Source: Chara braunii | Lineage: Eukaryota; Streptophyta; Charophyceae; Charales; Characeae | DNA length: 26,546 nucleotides | Direction: 5' to 3' | Assembly (NCBI GenBank): GCA_003427395.1 | Contig: BFEA01000386.1 | Location: 127,214-153,759, forward strand | In this document: in pieces, positions 1 through 9,694 of the stretch | Layout of the letters: every line of letters starts with the position of its first letter | Position numbering within the stretch: position 1 is the stretch's first letter | Notes under the pieces: model-generated | The model's input: only the letters and a program-made list of their open reading frames with translations | Database searches by the model: none | What the model was told of the DNA's origin: nothing | Made by a program: the position numbers and the translations under genes

Positions 1-250
1 ACATGCATGTATGTAAGTATGTACGTATGTCATGTTTGCATCGACAAGCATGTATGTACTAAGTACGTATGTATGTCATGTTTGCATCCATGCATACATG
101 TATGTAGTCGTATATGAACGTAGTGTGCATGAATGTGCGTACATGTTTGTCGACATGCATGTATGTAAGTATGTACGTATGTCATGTTTGCATCCATGCA
201 AGCATGTATGTAGTCGTATATGAACGTAGTGTGCATGAATGTGCGTACCT
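1..250. repeat. ATGT-rich degenerate minisatellite
   Basis: Variants of CATGTATGTA, GTACGTATGT and CATGTTTGCATC recur through this stretch. A block at 79-146 reappears at 185-252 (offset 106), and the block at 1-42 reappears at 153-194 (offset 152). Unit boundaries are irregular, so this is a degenerate tandem array and not a clean satellite. It is open in several frames on both strands only because ATGT-type repeats rarely form stops. The array supplies the last codons of the minus-strand frame that ends at 182. Confidence 0.8.
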
Positions 251-1840
251 CTGCGGTGTACTTGCTCCGTCGTCATACGTGGGTGTTTGGTTGTCCATGT
301 GTGTCTCTGTGTGCTCGCGTGTCTGTGCATATATACCCTTAACGGGTTCAACTTGAAACTGCACAGGGGAGTGTGAGGCGAGGGAGGCGAGAGGCGGGAG
401 AGGAGGGGGGGGCAGGGGGAGGAGGGGAAGGGGGTACCGGTTGAGCTTGCATGCTGTCACGACGAGGAGACCCAGCAGGCCAAGGCCAGTGCGAAAGAAG
501 TCAAAGTCAAAGCCATCGTCCTTGATCCAGATGGCGACGCAGTATCCGAAATGGAGAGCAGCGAAGGCAAGTGTCACAACAGGAAGAAGGTAGATATGGT
601 CGTCGGCTTCGTCCCCATCGCCGCCTCCACCTCCTCCTCCTCCACCATCGCCACCGCCATCGCCATCTCCACCTTTGCTCCCGCCGCTGGGGCCTCCTGT
701 GTCCTCCTTCAAGTCTCTCTTTCGGCTACCCCCACCTGCCCTCCCAGCTTGATCCATCATTTGCACGGTCCAGGAACTAAATTGTAAATCCCGACCGGGA
801 CCCAAGCCCCGACCCAAGCGCTGTAAGTCCTTCTCGCTCATCCTGTCCGGAAACGGCGAATCGTCATCTCGAAAGCACCGAATTGTGCGCATGCCTACGG
901 AGGAGGAGGAGGAGGAGGAGGAGGTGGAGGAGGAGGAGAAAGAAGAAGAAGGCCAGCTAGACGAAGAGGATCTGGTGGAAGAAGACGAGATTCTAAATCT
1001 TACACCATTGCTAATCTTGCGAATCCGAGTCCGTCGCTGTACATCCTTCCCATCTTCAGCGTCTACCAATCGATTATCATCATCCACATCATCACGATCA
1101 CCATAACCATTCTCATCATCACTTCGTCTACGATTACAAACGAGGCTTTGCGAGGAAGAGGAGGGGGAAGAAGAGAAGGAGGAGGAGGAGGAGGGGGAGG
1201 AGGAGGAGTATCTACCAAAATCCGAACGCCAAAGATCACCCGACCACCTTAAATCGGTCCGTCCTGGAACTATGCCAAACAACAGCGCATCTAAATCTGT
1301 AAAGAAATCCGAGTCTGAAAGCAAGACACAATTTGAGAACAGATTAGAATCTGGAGATGATCCGACGGTGAGCAGGGCTATAGATAAGGGGGCAGATGAG
1401 AGGGACAAGGAGGAGGAGGAGGAGGAGGAAGAGGAGGAGATGGACAGTATAGAGGGAAGCCTTGAGGGCAGCAGCTTTGATTGCGAGCTCAAACCCCAGC
1501 AGTTAAGAGAAAGAGGAGGTGGAGATATACACATATTACATGTCATTGCTGAAACTCGATTGTGGCGCTCAGAATACAAGTGAGGCATCCGGAATGAGAA
1601 GGGAGGCGGTGCCCCCGACGACAAACGCGGCGCAACGCTGAGACGATGGTTATGACGACTGCCATAGCTCGTTTCCCCGAGCTCAGGGCGACAATCAAGT
1701 CGTTCACGGAAGCTGCTCTCCGTTGCCGTCGACAACTCCGTTGGCTGAGGCAGAAAATCATGCGCGCACCTCGATGAAATGATACAATTAACTCCCGTTG
1801 CCCCCGCCATCGTTTGCCTTTGCAAGTGCCGACCGACCAC
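182..1840 (-). CDS. Candidate Ser-rich, Gly-rich two-TM protein, possibly plastid-targeted
   Basis: This is the longest open frame in the window (552 codons from the first Met). I do not recognise the family. A more plausible start is Met99 (base 1546), which opens a Ser/Leu/Pro-rich, acid-poor stretch resembling a chloroplast transit peptide. Then come poly-Ser tracts (about residues 134-150, 212-230, 285-314), an acidic Asp-rich block (241-266), a Gly/Asp linker (382-412), a likely membrane helix (about 416-439, LLPVVTLAFAALHFGY), a short acidic loop (441-448) and a second helix (about 449-464, TGLGLLGLLVVTACK). A Gly-rich linker before hydrophobic segments is common in plastid envelope or thylakoid proteins; targeting is inferred. 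The Pro/Leu-rich tail from about 470 and the last 25 residues run into the ATGT minisatellite, so the true 3' end is probably spliced or shorter. Caution: TCC/GGA triplet repeats lower stop frequency and can inflate such a frame. Introns cannot be excluded. Confidence 0.45.
   Translation of the reverse strand: MVGRHLQRQTMAGATGVNCIISSRCAHDFLPQPTELSTATESSFRERLDCRPELGETSYGSRHNHRLSVAPRLSSGAPPPFSFRMPHLYSERHNRVSAMTCNMCISPPPLSLNCWGLSSQSKLLPSRLPSILSISSSSSSSSSSLSLSSAPLSIALLTVGSSPDSNLFSNCVLLSDSDFFTDLDALLFGIVPGRTDLRWSGDLWRSDFGRYSSSSPSSSSSFSSSPSSSSQSLVCNRRRSDDENGYGDRDDVDDDNRLVDAEDGKDVQRRTRIRKISNGVRFRISSSSTRSSSSSWPSSSFSSSSTSSSSSSSSVGMRTIRCFRDDDSPFPDRMSEKDLQRLGRGLGPGRDLQFSSWTVQMMDQAGRAGGGSRKRDLKEDTGGPSGGSKGGDGDGGGDGGGGGGGGGDGDEADDHIYLLPVVTLAFAALHFGYCVAIWIKDDGFDFDFFRTGLGLLGLLVVTACKLNRYPLPLLPLPPPPLPPLASLASHSPVQFQVEPVKGIYAQTREHTETHMDNQTPTYDDGASTPQRYAHSCTLRSYTTTYMLAWMQT
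896..955. repeat. GGA/TCC triplet repeat
   Basis: GAGGAGGAGG-type tract, with further patches at 1157-1208 and 1409-1440. On the minus strand these encode the poly-Ser runs of the candidate gene; on the plus strand they give short poly-Glu frames that I treat as shadows. Confidence 0.8.
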
Positions 1841-2027
1841 CTGAGCACACTGGGCTGGCCGGCCGATGTAAATGAGACTGTGAGAGATGTCACCCCCTGA
1901 GAGTCTCAGACAAATGCACCCCTCCCCCCTCCTCTTTCACCTCCGCCCGCTGAAACCAGTCCCTCTTTCCCCGCCTTCCCGACCTGAGTCGCCGGCTTGA
2001 TCGCACCCTACAGCAGGCAATGGACAA

Positions 2028-2032
<5 letters not shown>

Positions 2033-2075
<43 letters not shown>
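2033..2075. repeat. (GA)n microsatellite
   Basis: About 20 uninterrupted GA dinucleotides just upstream of the candidate minus-strand gene. A less regular GA-rich stretch continues from 2124 to 2170. Confidence 0.95.
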
Positions 2076-2076
<1 letters not shown>

Positions 2077-2221
2077 CAGGAGAAAGGAGGCAATCTGAGA
2101 CTACTGAAGATGGTCTGTTGATCAGTGAGAGAGACAGAGACCTTCAGAGAGAGAGGCAGACAGACAGAAAGAGACAAAAACAGCGACAGAGAGCTCACAG
2201 GACACTAACACACCGTAATCT

Positions 2222-2228
2222 ACACACA

Positions 2229-2288
<60 letters not shown>

Positions 2289-2298
2289 NACACACACA

Positions 2299-2378
<80 letters not shown>
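2222..2378. repeat. Compound (CA)n(GA)n microsatellite
   Basis: (CA)n runs to 2316 with a single N at 2289, then (GA)n to 2378. The N probably marks a collapsed or unresolved repeat length, so true length is uncertain. Frames of Thr-His or Arg-Glu dipeptides here are artefacts. Confidence 0.95.
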
Positions 2379-2384
<6 letters not shown>

Positions 2385-2399
2385 TCTGCGAAGATAGAC

Positions 2400-3035
2400 T
2401 ACACTTAGATCAAAAAGGAGAACGCTGATCACACTACTACCAAGCCTGCAGTGAGAAGGCCAGGTGCATGTCTCGCCAAACACCTTTGGGAGAACGGCGT
2501 AGTGCAGGTACTAAGGGCCTAAATTCCGAAAACGGCAACATGACTGGCTGCCACTCGCTTCGCGAGTTGCAGATTTCGCTTCCACTTTTCGTGTTCCCTA
2601 CTCCTGTTGGCCCGGCAGTCGACGGCCAACGTCGACTTGATTCCACTCCCAGAGTCCCGTGCAAAGTGTCACATCACTAAGAACGTTAACGCTGATAGTA
2701 CGCCTCGTGTGATTACCGTTCGGATTGAAAAATCTGGAATTGAACAGAAAAACAAAGCTTTTCGAAAACGCATTACATGCACATAATCAAAAAAAAAAAA
2801 AAAAAAAAAAGGCAACCCAATAAACATCATCAACGTATATATTACAAACGTCGACAAATATGTTACATATACATATGTTACTTTAAAAATATATATATAT
2901 ATCGTGGAAGGTCGCTATGCTTGCCGGGGTCCCCTGTACAGCCTTAGGAGTAGAGTGATCGGTAGGTAGTGAAAGCTGAATTTGAAAGAAGCGGGGAAAA
3001 GAACTCTAAAATCTGCCTGTGGAGCGGTACAACCA
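2400..3035. other. Unassigned intergenic stretch
   Basis: No gene recognised. It holds an A tract (about 2789-2810), an (AT)n run (2888-2901) and short frames of 60-75 codons with no familiar motif. A palindromic GTCGAC repeated around a GGCCAAC core lies near 2618-2636. Confidence 0.6.
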
Positions 3036-3040
3036 AAATC

Positions 3041-3100
3041 GAAATGGAACTGGAAATGGAACTCGAAATGGAACTCGAAATGGAACTCGGTATGGAACTA
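3041..3100. repeat. 12-bp minisatellite, about 5 copies
   Basis: Unit GAAATGGAACTC, with the last copies degenerating (GGTATGGAACTA). Being a multiple of 3 it is open in several frames (Met-Glu-Leu-Glu on plus, Ile-Ser-Ser-Ser on minus) without implying a gene. Confidence 0.85.
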
Positions 3101-3109
3101 GCGATCGGA

Positions 3110-4300
3110 ACGGGAGTGAGGCATCGAGGTGACCGCCGCACGACTCTACTCCCCTCCACCCCGCTCCCTGGAGATGTGCAGGATGCCCAACCGAGTGTGG
3201 TTGGTGCTGCCGACGTCCAGCATGGCTTCCACCAAACAGCCGGTAGACAGACGCAATGAGGATGGCCGAAGGCGGGGAAGGTCGGCAAGGCGGGCAGGCG
3301 GAAGGCGGAAGGGCGGAAGGTGGCCACAAGACATCGTTTTCGATCAATGACGCCAACGCGTGCGATCGACTCAACGATGCCAACGCGTGCGCATTCTGCC
3401 CGGGACCGTCACTCGTTCATCGTTCAATCACCCTCGAAGATGCCGGCAGACTTGGGCGCTCGGGCGCGCTTGGGTGCGCTCGGGCGCGAGCTGTTCACGT
3501 GCCGGGGTCGCTAACCGTGCCGACGCCGACCGCGCGCGCGCGCGCGCTGACGCTGGCGCTCACGCTGCGCCTTCAAAAAATCTGCTTTTAAGCTTCCCGC
3601 CTCCTCCTTGACGACGGCGGTTCGAATCTTCAGCCGCAGCTGTCCTCGCGTCCGAGGCAGGTGTCCCTATAATAAGCTGTGGGGTCTTCCTCTCTGGCGG
3701 TACATTACGAATACGAAGAGATAGATGACCGGGAGCGACGAATCGAGGCACTTTTGGGAGGTCGCGCGAGGGATGGGAAGCGGAACTACCGGTAGGGGAG
3801 GGAACCGGACGTGCAGAGGTTATTGTCCTCGCTTACCGGTCTCAGGGAACGCCCGGGCTACCGGTAGCCCAGCGATCTGATAGGGCCAGTCCGGAGGGTG
3901 TTTTTGTTTTTTCTCTTCTGCTTTTTCTTTCCCTGCGTTGCCCTCGGGCCGTTTTCGCACCGCGGGATCCGGACTGGGGAAGTGCGTTCCATTCAGTCAA
4001 CCACGAGGACCAGGTGCCGAATGTGTCTCAGCGATTTGTGGATGACCACCACGCGACCTTGGGTTCGCACGTGCTGGCAGGTGCCAGACACCCGCTGGGG
4101 CTAGGTCCCACTTACACGAATTACGCGATATTGACCGTAGATAGCAAAGATCAACGGCCGAAATCTCCTAATTGGCGCAAGTGGGACCCTGCCCCTGGTG
4201 AGGAGTATCTTGTTCGCCAGGTCAGCGACCACTATTCCGTTGGTTGGGTGCCTTTTTCCTCCGTGAGGCGGTCGGTGGGGTTGAGCAGGGAACGGGGCCA
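3110..4300. other. GC-rich stretch without a recognised gene
   Basis: Contains a local duplication of the ACGCGTGCG-bearing segment at about 3347-3391, an alternating (CG)8 tract at 3531-3547 that could adopt Z-DNA, and ACCGGT-centred palindromes near 3788, 3836 and 3861. A minus-strand stretch at about 3147-3236 reads LVEAMLDVGSTNHTRLGIL, which has an exon-like composition, but I could not tie it to a family or to convincing splice sites. CpG is frequent here, unlike the AT-rich half of the window. Confidence 0.5.
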
Positions 4301-4302
4301 CG

Positions 4303-4738
4303 CTCCTTTGTTCTGTCCTTCGAACTCTCGACCGGTCTGACAGTTATTCTCCCTGAAGCACCCCCGACTCCTTCAGTCCCACCTCAGTGTCTACCACTCA
4401 GAATAATCATCCCTCAACCATTTATTGGTTGGATGCCGCGACCGGACTCTGGTTGCAGGCACGAATGCCAAGCAGGATATCCCATTCAGCCCTGGTTGAA
4501 GCATGTCTGAGAGGGCCGGCAGCACTCCACTGAAGCCCTGCGCTACCAACATTGTCACCATTCGGCTAGGTGCGGGATTCGGTGCGTCGGGGCTGGGCTA
4601 TGGAGTACTCGGTACGCTACGTCCGCCCTCAGCCTCGACAAGGGGCTGTGTCTCCCTGTGGAATAGCAGGGAGCAGGGTGATTCCAGAGCCTCCAATGAC
4701 CTTCAAGTGAATTCAACCGCTGCCCATTTATAGGTTAC
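4303..4738 (+). repeat. Dispersed repeat E, copy 1 (MITE-free)
   Basis: Aligns in direct orientation to 9695-10560, sharing many exact blocks such as CTCAGAATAATCATCC, TTCAGCCCTGGTTGAA, GGTGCGGGATTCGGTGCGTC and CCGCTGCCCATTTATAGGTT. Copy 1 has about 25 extra bases near 4686-4709 that copy 2 lacks. Copy 2 has a short insert after ATTCGG and a 398-bp MITE that copy 1 lacks. No protein frame is shared, so this is a non-coding dispersed repeat of unknown class. Confidence 0.8.
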
Positions 4739-4744
4739 ATACTG

Positions 4745-5010
4745 TGACTGCGCGGGGGGTGCGGGGGCGCAGCCAGGGGGTAGGAGATTGTAGCCTTGGG
4801 GGTCACCATCAGGTCCCTGTGGAACCACCAATTCCATTACGCTAGGTCCAGGCCTAGGACCTGGGGGCCGAACCAGGCCCTTGGGACTGCCGGTAGGTCC
4901 TTGGCAAAAGGTCCCTGGGACTCCAGGTAGGTCCTTGGCCATCAGATCCCTGGGGATACCAGTCCCCTTTGGCTGCACACTGGGACTTCCAGTGGTTCCT
5001 TGGCCCCGCA
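4745..5010. repeat. Degenerate GGTCCYTGGGA-type repeats
   Basis: Variants of AGGTCCTTGG, AGGTCCCTGG and GGGACTTCC recur every 20-40 bases. The array is imperfect and grades into unique sequence. No gene seen. Confidence 0.5.
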
Positions 5011-7010
5011 GCTAGGTGGCACCATGATGATACTGATGCCCAGTGCTCGGGCCGGCTTGAGGCTAGAGACAGCTTGAGGCCCGGGACTTGGGGGGGCTTG
5101 GGCACCTTAGGCGACCGGACGAGTTGCAAACACAGGCCCACAGCGGCAGGCCTTGGAACAAACTTGGTGAGGGAGACGTGGGAACAACCTGGTACTTCGC
5201 ACTGCACAGTGTAAATAATCTCGTATTGAGCGGTGGGACGGTGGGATCAACCTGGCACTTCACGACGGCACAGTGGGACTACGCCCAACGCTGTGACGAA
5301 CCACTTTCTGTAACGCGCGATTTTCTGCGCGGTTGCAATGAGGGGGCCTAAGCTGGGAAGGTTGGGCCAATTACGGGAGATCGGGATCGGTGGAGAATTG
5401 CATCAGTGTCCTCGCTTTTTCGTTTTTTTTCGTCGCTTCTTTTTCGAATGGTTGGGCACGGAGCTGGGTGTGTCCTGGGACAGCCGGTTGATTGATTGGT
5501 TGGATGGATGTCTGGCGCGTCACCGCGCGTGCACGCGCGAGTAATACTTTCGGTTCGGTTTCGATCTTTTGGGCGCGGACATCGCGCGGGAAATTGCTTT
5601 GTTCTTTTTGAATTTCCTTTTGAATCTTTTTTTTTTTCGAATTTTGTCGAGGCCCCGATGGCTCTCGGAATTTCAGACTTTCCTTCCGGAATTTGGTCTT
5701 TTTGTTTTTTCGCATTAGATAGGAATTTAGGAATTCAGTAATTAGGATTTTTCCTGCCGCGCGGCGCCTTTTGTCTACGCGCTTCTTCATGAGGCCGCAA
5801 CGGTACTCTGATTAGTGGGCGCCCTTAATCATGTGTGTAACTGTAATTTTGGGCGGGCGCCATTGTAACTGTATCTTTCTTCTTGCACTCCGTCTCTCCT
5901 GCCCTCCCTCTCTTTCTTTTGCTGAAATTTTTGTAAGTCGCGGCTTGCATGCTCGGATCGATGCGTGGAGAAGGGTTACGTCCCCCACGCCGCGGCCGAT
6001 CATGCAGAACGCAGGCGCTCCCTCTCTAATCCCCTCTCTAAGTCCTGGTAATTCCGTGTTCTTCGCGCATGCATGCACACTATAAATTTCGGCTATGCGA
6101 TTAGTCAGATCTCTTAACCCGTTGTTGGAAGCTCGGGGTTGCGCGATCAGGAAGGGTCGGCACACGAGCGAAGTAAGAGGTAAGAAGAGTAGGAGTTGGG
6201 CGACCCGACGGGCTGGTGCCGAACGCGCGGGATTGACGTGGGCCACGACGGACTGTGGGCACGGGCGAATCCGACGGGTGCGGGAGGACTAAGCGGGGTG
6301 ACAACTTCGTGGGTTGGTGCGCGACGACGGACTGTCCGCATCGAAGAGAGAGAGGAGGAGAGAGTTGAGGTCGATGGACGTGGATTTGCTGTTTCTTTGT
6401 CTCTTCCCCCTCTTCATTTGTGTACATACATTTTGATTGCGGCTCGGGGCGGTTGCTCGTTCTTATTTTCGTTTCGGCTTTCTGAAATCTGCGCTTGGGT
6501 TTTTGCTCACACTTGTCCTTACGATGTTCGTCCTGATTGCATTATGTGTATGATTGTCGAATGTATGGATGTATGGATGTTGTGACTGCTTGTCTATCTT
6601 TTTGTTGAGAATCCCTGTCCTTGCGTTATGTCTGTGGCGAATCTTTGCCCGCACCTGATGTCGCTGTAGAGGGGACAGGAATTTGGCCCCGATAGCGATC
6701 TTGTTCTTGTTTTTGCTTATCTCACGATGGGGTTGTGTTATGGTTGCATCTTGCATAATGGAAACTTACAAAGCAATTAGACGATCCGAAGTCTGACCCC
6801 GCGAACGTCGCGCGAGAACACGTGTAAACGCGATCCGAGTTGCGCCCTTACACGCATCCCCGTGCGTCGATTCGCCCGGCTAAAAAAAAAGGATTCAATG
6901 CGGAACCGCCATCCCGTACGAGCACGCTCAAGCGCGACTAAGTCCGCCTGTTCTGCACGTGCTCGTGCGTGGTGACGATAACCCGACCAGAGCTATCCCC
7001 TCGACGATGA
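5010..7010. other. GC-rich unassigned intergenic DNA
   Basis: Only short frames with no recognisable domain. A TATA-like sequence (CTATAAATT) lies near 6080 and a 9-bp inverted repeat ACGAGCACG / CGTGCTCGT at 6918-6926 and 6958-6966 (31-base spacer). Neither is enough to call a promoter or RNA. Confidence 0.5.
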
Positions 7011-7014
7011 TGCC

Positions 7015-7329
7015 ATGACGCGATCCTGGAGCTCGGACTCATCCTACGACCCGGATTATTTCACCCCTTGGATAAACGAACTCATAAGGCTGCGATACCC
7101 CTGTCATACAAAGAATCGACTATGCCCGCGAGAATTCCACTGCGCCACCTCTAGCGACCCCCGGTGCTCTGACTTCCCTTCCCCCGATCACACCTACTAC
7201 TTCACCCACCCGGGATTTGTTGAGATCACCACCAGTTTCCCTCCTTTCCGCCTTCTTCTCCCGTATCATAAACTCAGCGTCGTTCCGTGGCCGGCCATAG
7301 CCCACGTTTTGCGTGAAGTGCCGACATAG
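7015..7329 (+). CDS. Weak small-protein ORF of unknown function
   Basis: A 104-codon frame rich in Pro, Tyr, Phe, His and Cys (for example CHTKNRLCPREFHCATSS near residues 30-49). It has no signal peptide, membrane segment or family motif that I recognise. The four Cys residues at about 30, 37, 43 and 51 are suggestive, but the spacing fits no zinc finger I know. A longer antisense frame overlaps it (7120-7509, minus). In a GC-rich region a frame of this length can occur by chance, so I rate it low. Confidence 0.15.
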   Translation: MTRSWSSDSSYDPDYFTPWINELIRLRYPCHTKNRLCPREFHCATSSDPRCSDFPSPDHTYYFTHPGFVEITTSFPPFRLLLPYHKLSVVPWPAIAHVLREVPT

Positions 7330-7769
7330 CGGTGAACAGATAACTTCGGGCCTCCGAAGGCCCAATCCAAGTACGCGGCGGCCTACGCCACATGGCGGCC
7401 CACGACGGCCTAACTTTTCAGGACCACCTCCACCGCGGAGGGATTTCCTCGTAAATCGTCGCCCACAGTGCCCCGGCCCCATCGGACCATGAGTCCCTTG
7501 CGCACGCACCTCTCATTCGCCTAATTGCATTCATACCCCTAAGACTCCCCCACTTTTCCCAAAAATCCTTGGCACACCACTTTTTCGCACTTCCAGGCCC
7601 ACATCCCACTCCGATCAGGAAGTCGCGCTGGGCGTGAGGTTGGGCGTCACAATGCGCCATGGATGGCGATTGGCCTATCGGTAGTTTGTTTACCGCATAT
7701 CCTGGAGAGGGGCTCCAGGCAAAGGCACAAAAGTGGGAGTGGGATTCAGTAGGTAGGGGCTTCGTTCTA

Positions 7770-7845
7770 CGACCCTGGACTGGACTTGAAAAGCTTTTAA
7801 AAAAAAAAAAAAACGACCCTACACTGGACTTGAAAAAGCTAAAAA
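7770..7845 (+). repeat. Short direct repeat around an A tract
   Basis: ACGACCCTGGACTGGACTTG before the A tract (about 7770-7797) recurs as ACGACCCTACACTGGACTTG after it (about 7813-7832), each followed by AAAAGCT. This could be a target-site duplication flanking a retroposed A-tail or simple slippage. Confidence 0.5.
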
Positions 7846-8142
7846 ACTGCCCCAGGTAGTCTACTAGTATGTAGGAAGATTGTTGGATGGATAGTTAGGA
7901 CTACATTGGTTAAGGATGATGAGTTGGTAATCCCAATTCCTTAGAACTGTGTTTTTATCAGGTTATGTCAGAGTGGAAGTTAAGTTTTGGAAATAGTACA
8001 GAAAGAGTATTTGACTTAGCTGTTTAGATTATTTCAGTTAAGCTAAACCCGCTGATGCTGCCGGGATAACTCTGGGTTGAATTGTGAGGTCCCCAGCCTC
8101 CTACATGGTTTGATTGGTAATAAGATTCTCAGTTGTTGTTGG

Positions 8143-8220
8143 AAAAAAAAAAAAAAAAAAGCTAAAAAAAAAAAAAAAAAAAAACAAGACCCAAGTTCAA
8201 TTCCGTCCGTTTCTTGGCTA
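8143..8220. repeat. Twin A tracts with B-box-like motif
   Basis: Two A runs (8143-8160 and about 8165-8184) separated by GCT, followed by AGTTCAATTCC, which resembles a pol III B box (GGTTCRANNCC). No matching A box lies at tRNA spacing upstream, where only A tract is present, so this may be a truncated SINE. Confidence 0.35.
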
Positions 8221-8369
8221 AGACCGGTCGCCTCACAACCTCAACCTTGCTTTAAATCGTTCGTCGACCGAAAAAGAGAGAGGGGGAAAAAAAAAAACCG
8301 CCAGACTTGACTCGTCGACAACCAAATTGAACGACCCGCTTGCTTAAGAGCGGTCACTGTCGAATCTGC

Positions 8370-8760
8370 ACAGGACGGCCTTTCAGGCCTTTTTTATTGT
8401 CATTATAGTATTATTACGGGGAACCCCGTAACAGCCACATCCGTGCACAAGCCTCCAACGAGGGAACATGCGGGAGGTGCACCCACCAGCAGGTGCCATA
8501 CTTGCGACAGTAGGTGGGCAATACCGACCAGGGGTCAACCCATAGCATCAGGACCGAGCTTCTTCAATGGGTCAGTCACTCTCCGGTCCCCTCCCCTTAT
8601 GAACATCAGTAGTCTCTTCTCTACTCAATGCCACTCGGGGGGACCGACGACATATCTCTAGGTGGCGGGTGCCAAGCTTGCCCAGGAAGGTACATGAGGC
8701 CAATGGGGATTGAACCCAAGACCTCCTGAATGCCACTTGGGTGCCTTAGCCAGGGCAGTT
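8370..8760 (-). mobile_element. tRNA-derived SINE
   Basis: On the minus strand a pol III A-box-like TGGCTAAGGCA (8742-8752) is followed at tRNA-like spacing by GGTTCAATCCC (8706-8716), an exact fit to the B-box consensus GGTTCRANNCC. The body downstream on the minus strand is unique-looking and ends without a clear boundary. A near-perfect palindrome of TTACGGGG and CCCCGTAA lies at 8413-8430, and a GGCC/GGCC hairpin followed by T at about 8377-8396. The element end is my estimate. SINEs are transcribed by pol III and mobilised in trans by LINE enzymes; none is encoded here. Confidence 0.55.
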
Positions 8761-9004
8761 TCATAGGAGAAGGAACAAAGAGAAAAGAAAAAAAAAAAAA
8801 ACTCGGAAGTAGTCTCTATAACCACCAGATACATTCTATGAGGTATTCGTGTGATTGTGCCTTGAGGGAGGGCGTTTATGGACGAACAACCCAAAAAAAA
8901 AAAAAACCCACCTCCCCCCCCCCAAAAAAACTCCCTTATTCTGTGATTGAGGGCGGGTACAGGGTGCTACAGCGTCGAGACGTGTCACCTTGGCAGCATC
9001 GGAT

Positions 9005-9274
9005 GGCAGTACGAACGGGAAGAAAAGCAAGACAAAAAAAAAAGCAGACTCTTCCACACATGGTGGCCAGATACATTCATCAAAAAACTGCTGCAACTTC
9101 CACCCTCGTGAGGGCCTCACAGTTTGTGTCTGGCTGGCAGGGCAGTACAACGAACAGGAACAAAAGCAAAACAAAAAAAAAGCAAACTCTTCCACACATG
9201 GTGGCCAGATACATTTCCTCAAAGAACTGCTGCAACTCCCACCCTCGTGAGGGCCTCACAGTTCAAAAATCAAA
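9005..9274 (+). repeat. 138-bp tandem duplication, two copies
   Basis: The block with CTCTTCCACACATGGTGGCC and CCCTCGTGAGGGCCTCACAG occurs twice (key positions 9048 and 9186, offset 138) with a few substitutions. Each copy contains an A run and the palindrome GTGAGGGCCTCAC. The long plus-strand frame across 8730-9545 has Lys/Thr/Pro-rich low-complexity content produced by this duplication and is not called as a gene. Confidence 0.85.
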
Positions 9275-9694
9275 AAGACCCCCCCAAACCTCAATCGACA
9301 TCCACGACAAGCAAAGACAGAAAACGACAAAAAGAACAGTGAAGATAACCCCCGAACAGCCCCCAAGAACAACCCAAGAGAAGATCAACCCTCCACCCAA
9401 AAAGGAAACCTGGTCATCGACAGCAACAAAGCCCGACGACCAAATGAAACGACCACTGGACGTACACTACCCAAAGCCCAGCACAACCACTCGCACTACC
9501 GGTCCGTTTCCTAGCCGCGACCACACCCTTTGCACTTTTCCCTAAACCCCGAAAAGAGTCCGCCAAACCTCATTTGACATCCACGACATTTCCCAAAAAA
9601 ACAACTACAGAAAACGACAAAAGAATAGTCATGGTAAGCGCAGCCTCTGGCTGCGAACATCATGAACTGCACAAAGAAGGGGAATGGCGCCATA

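Noticed and set aside
2118-2483. ORFs of Thr-His, Cys-Val, Arg-Glu or Ser-Leu dipeptides across microsatellites (also at 12421-12868 and 25391-25775)
   Set aside because: They are produced by dinucleotide repeats, several run through N bases, and no flanking domain is present.
3146-3334. Exon-like minus-strand segment containing LVEAMLDVGSTNHTRLGIL
   Set aside because: No recognisable family and no convincing GT-AG sites around it; kept only as a note in the regional feature.
3610-3640. B-box-like GGTTCGAATCT on the plus strand
   Set aside because: The last base deviates, and no convincing A box lies at tRNA distance.
4014-4340. 108-codon plus-strand ORF before repeat E
   Set aside because: No motif recognised; its end runs into the dispersed repeat and an antisense frame overlaps.
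8730-9545. 271-codon plus-strand ORF
   Set aside because: It is Lys/Thr/Pro low-complexity sequence generated by A tracts and a 138-bp tandem duplication, and it starts inside a SINE.
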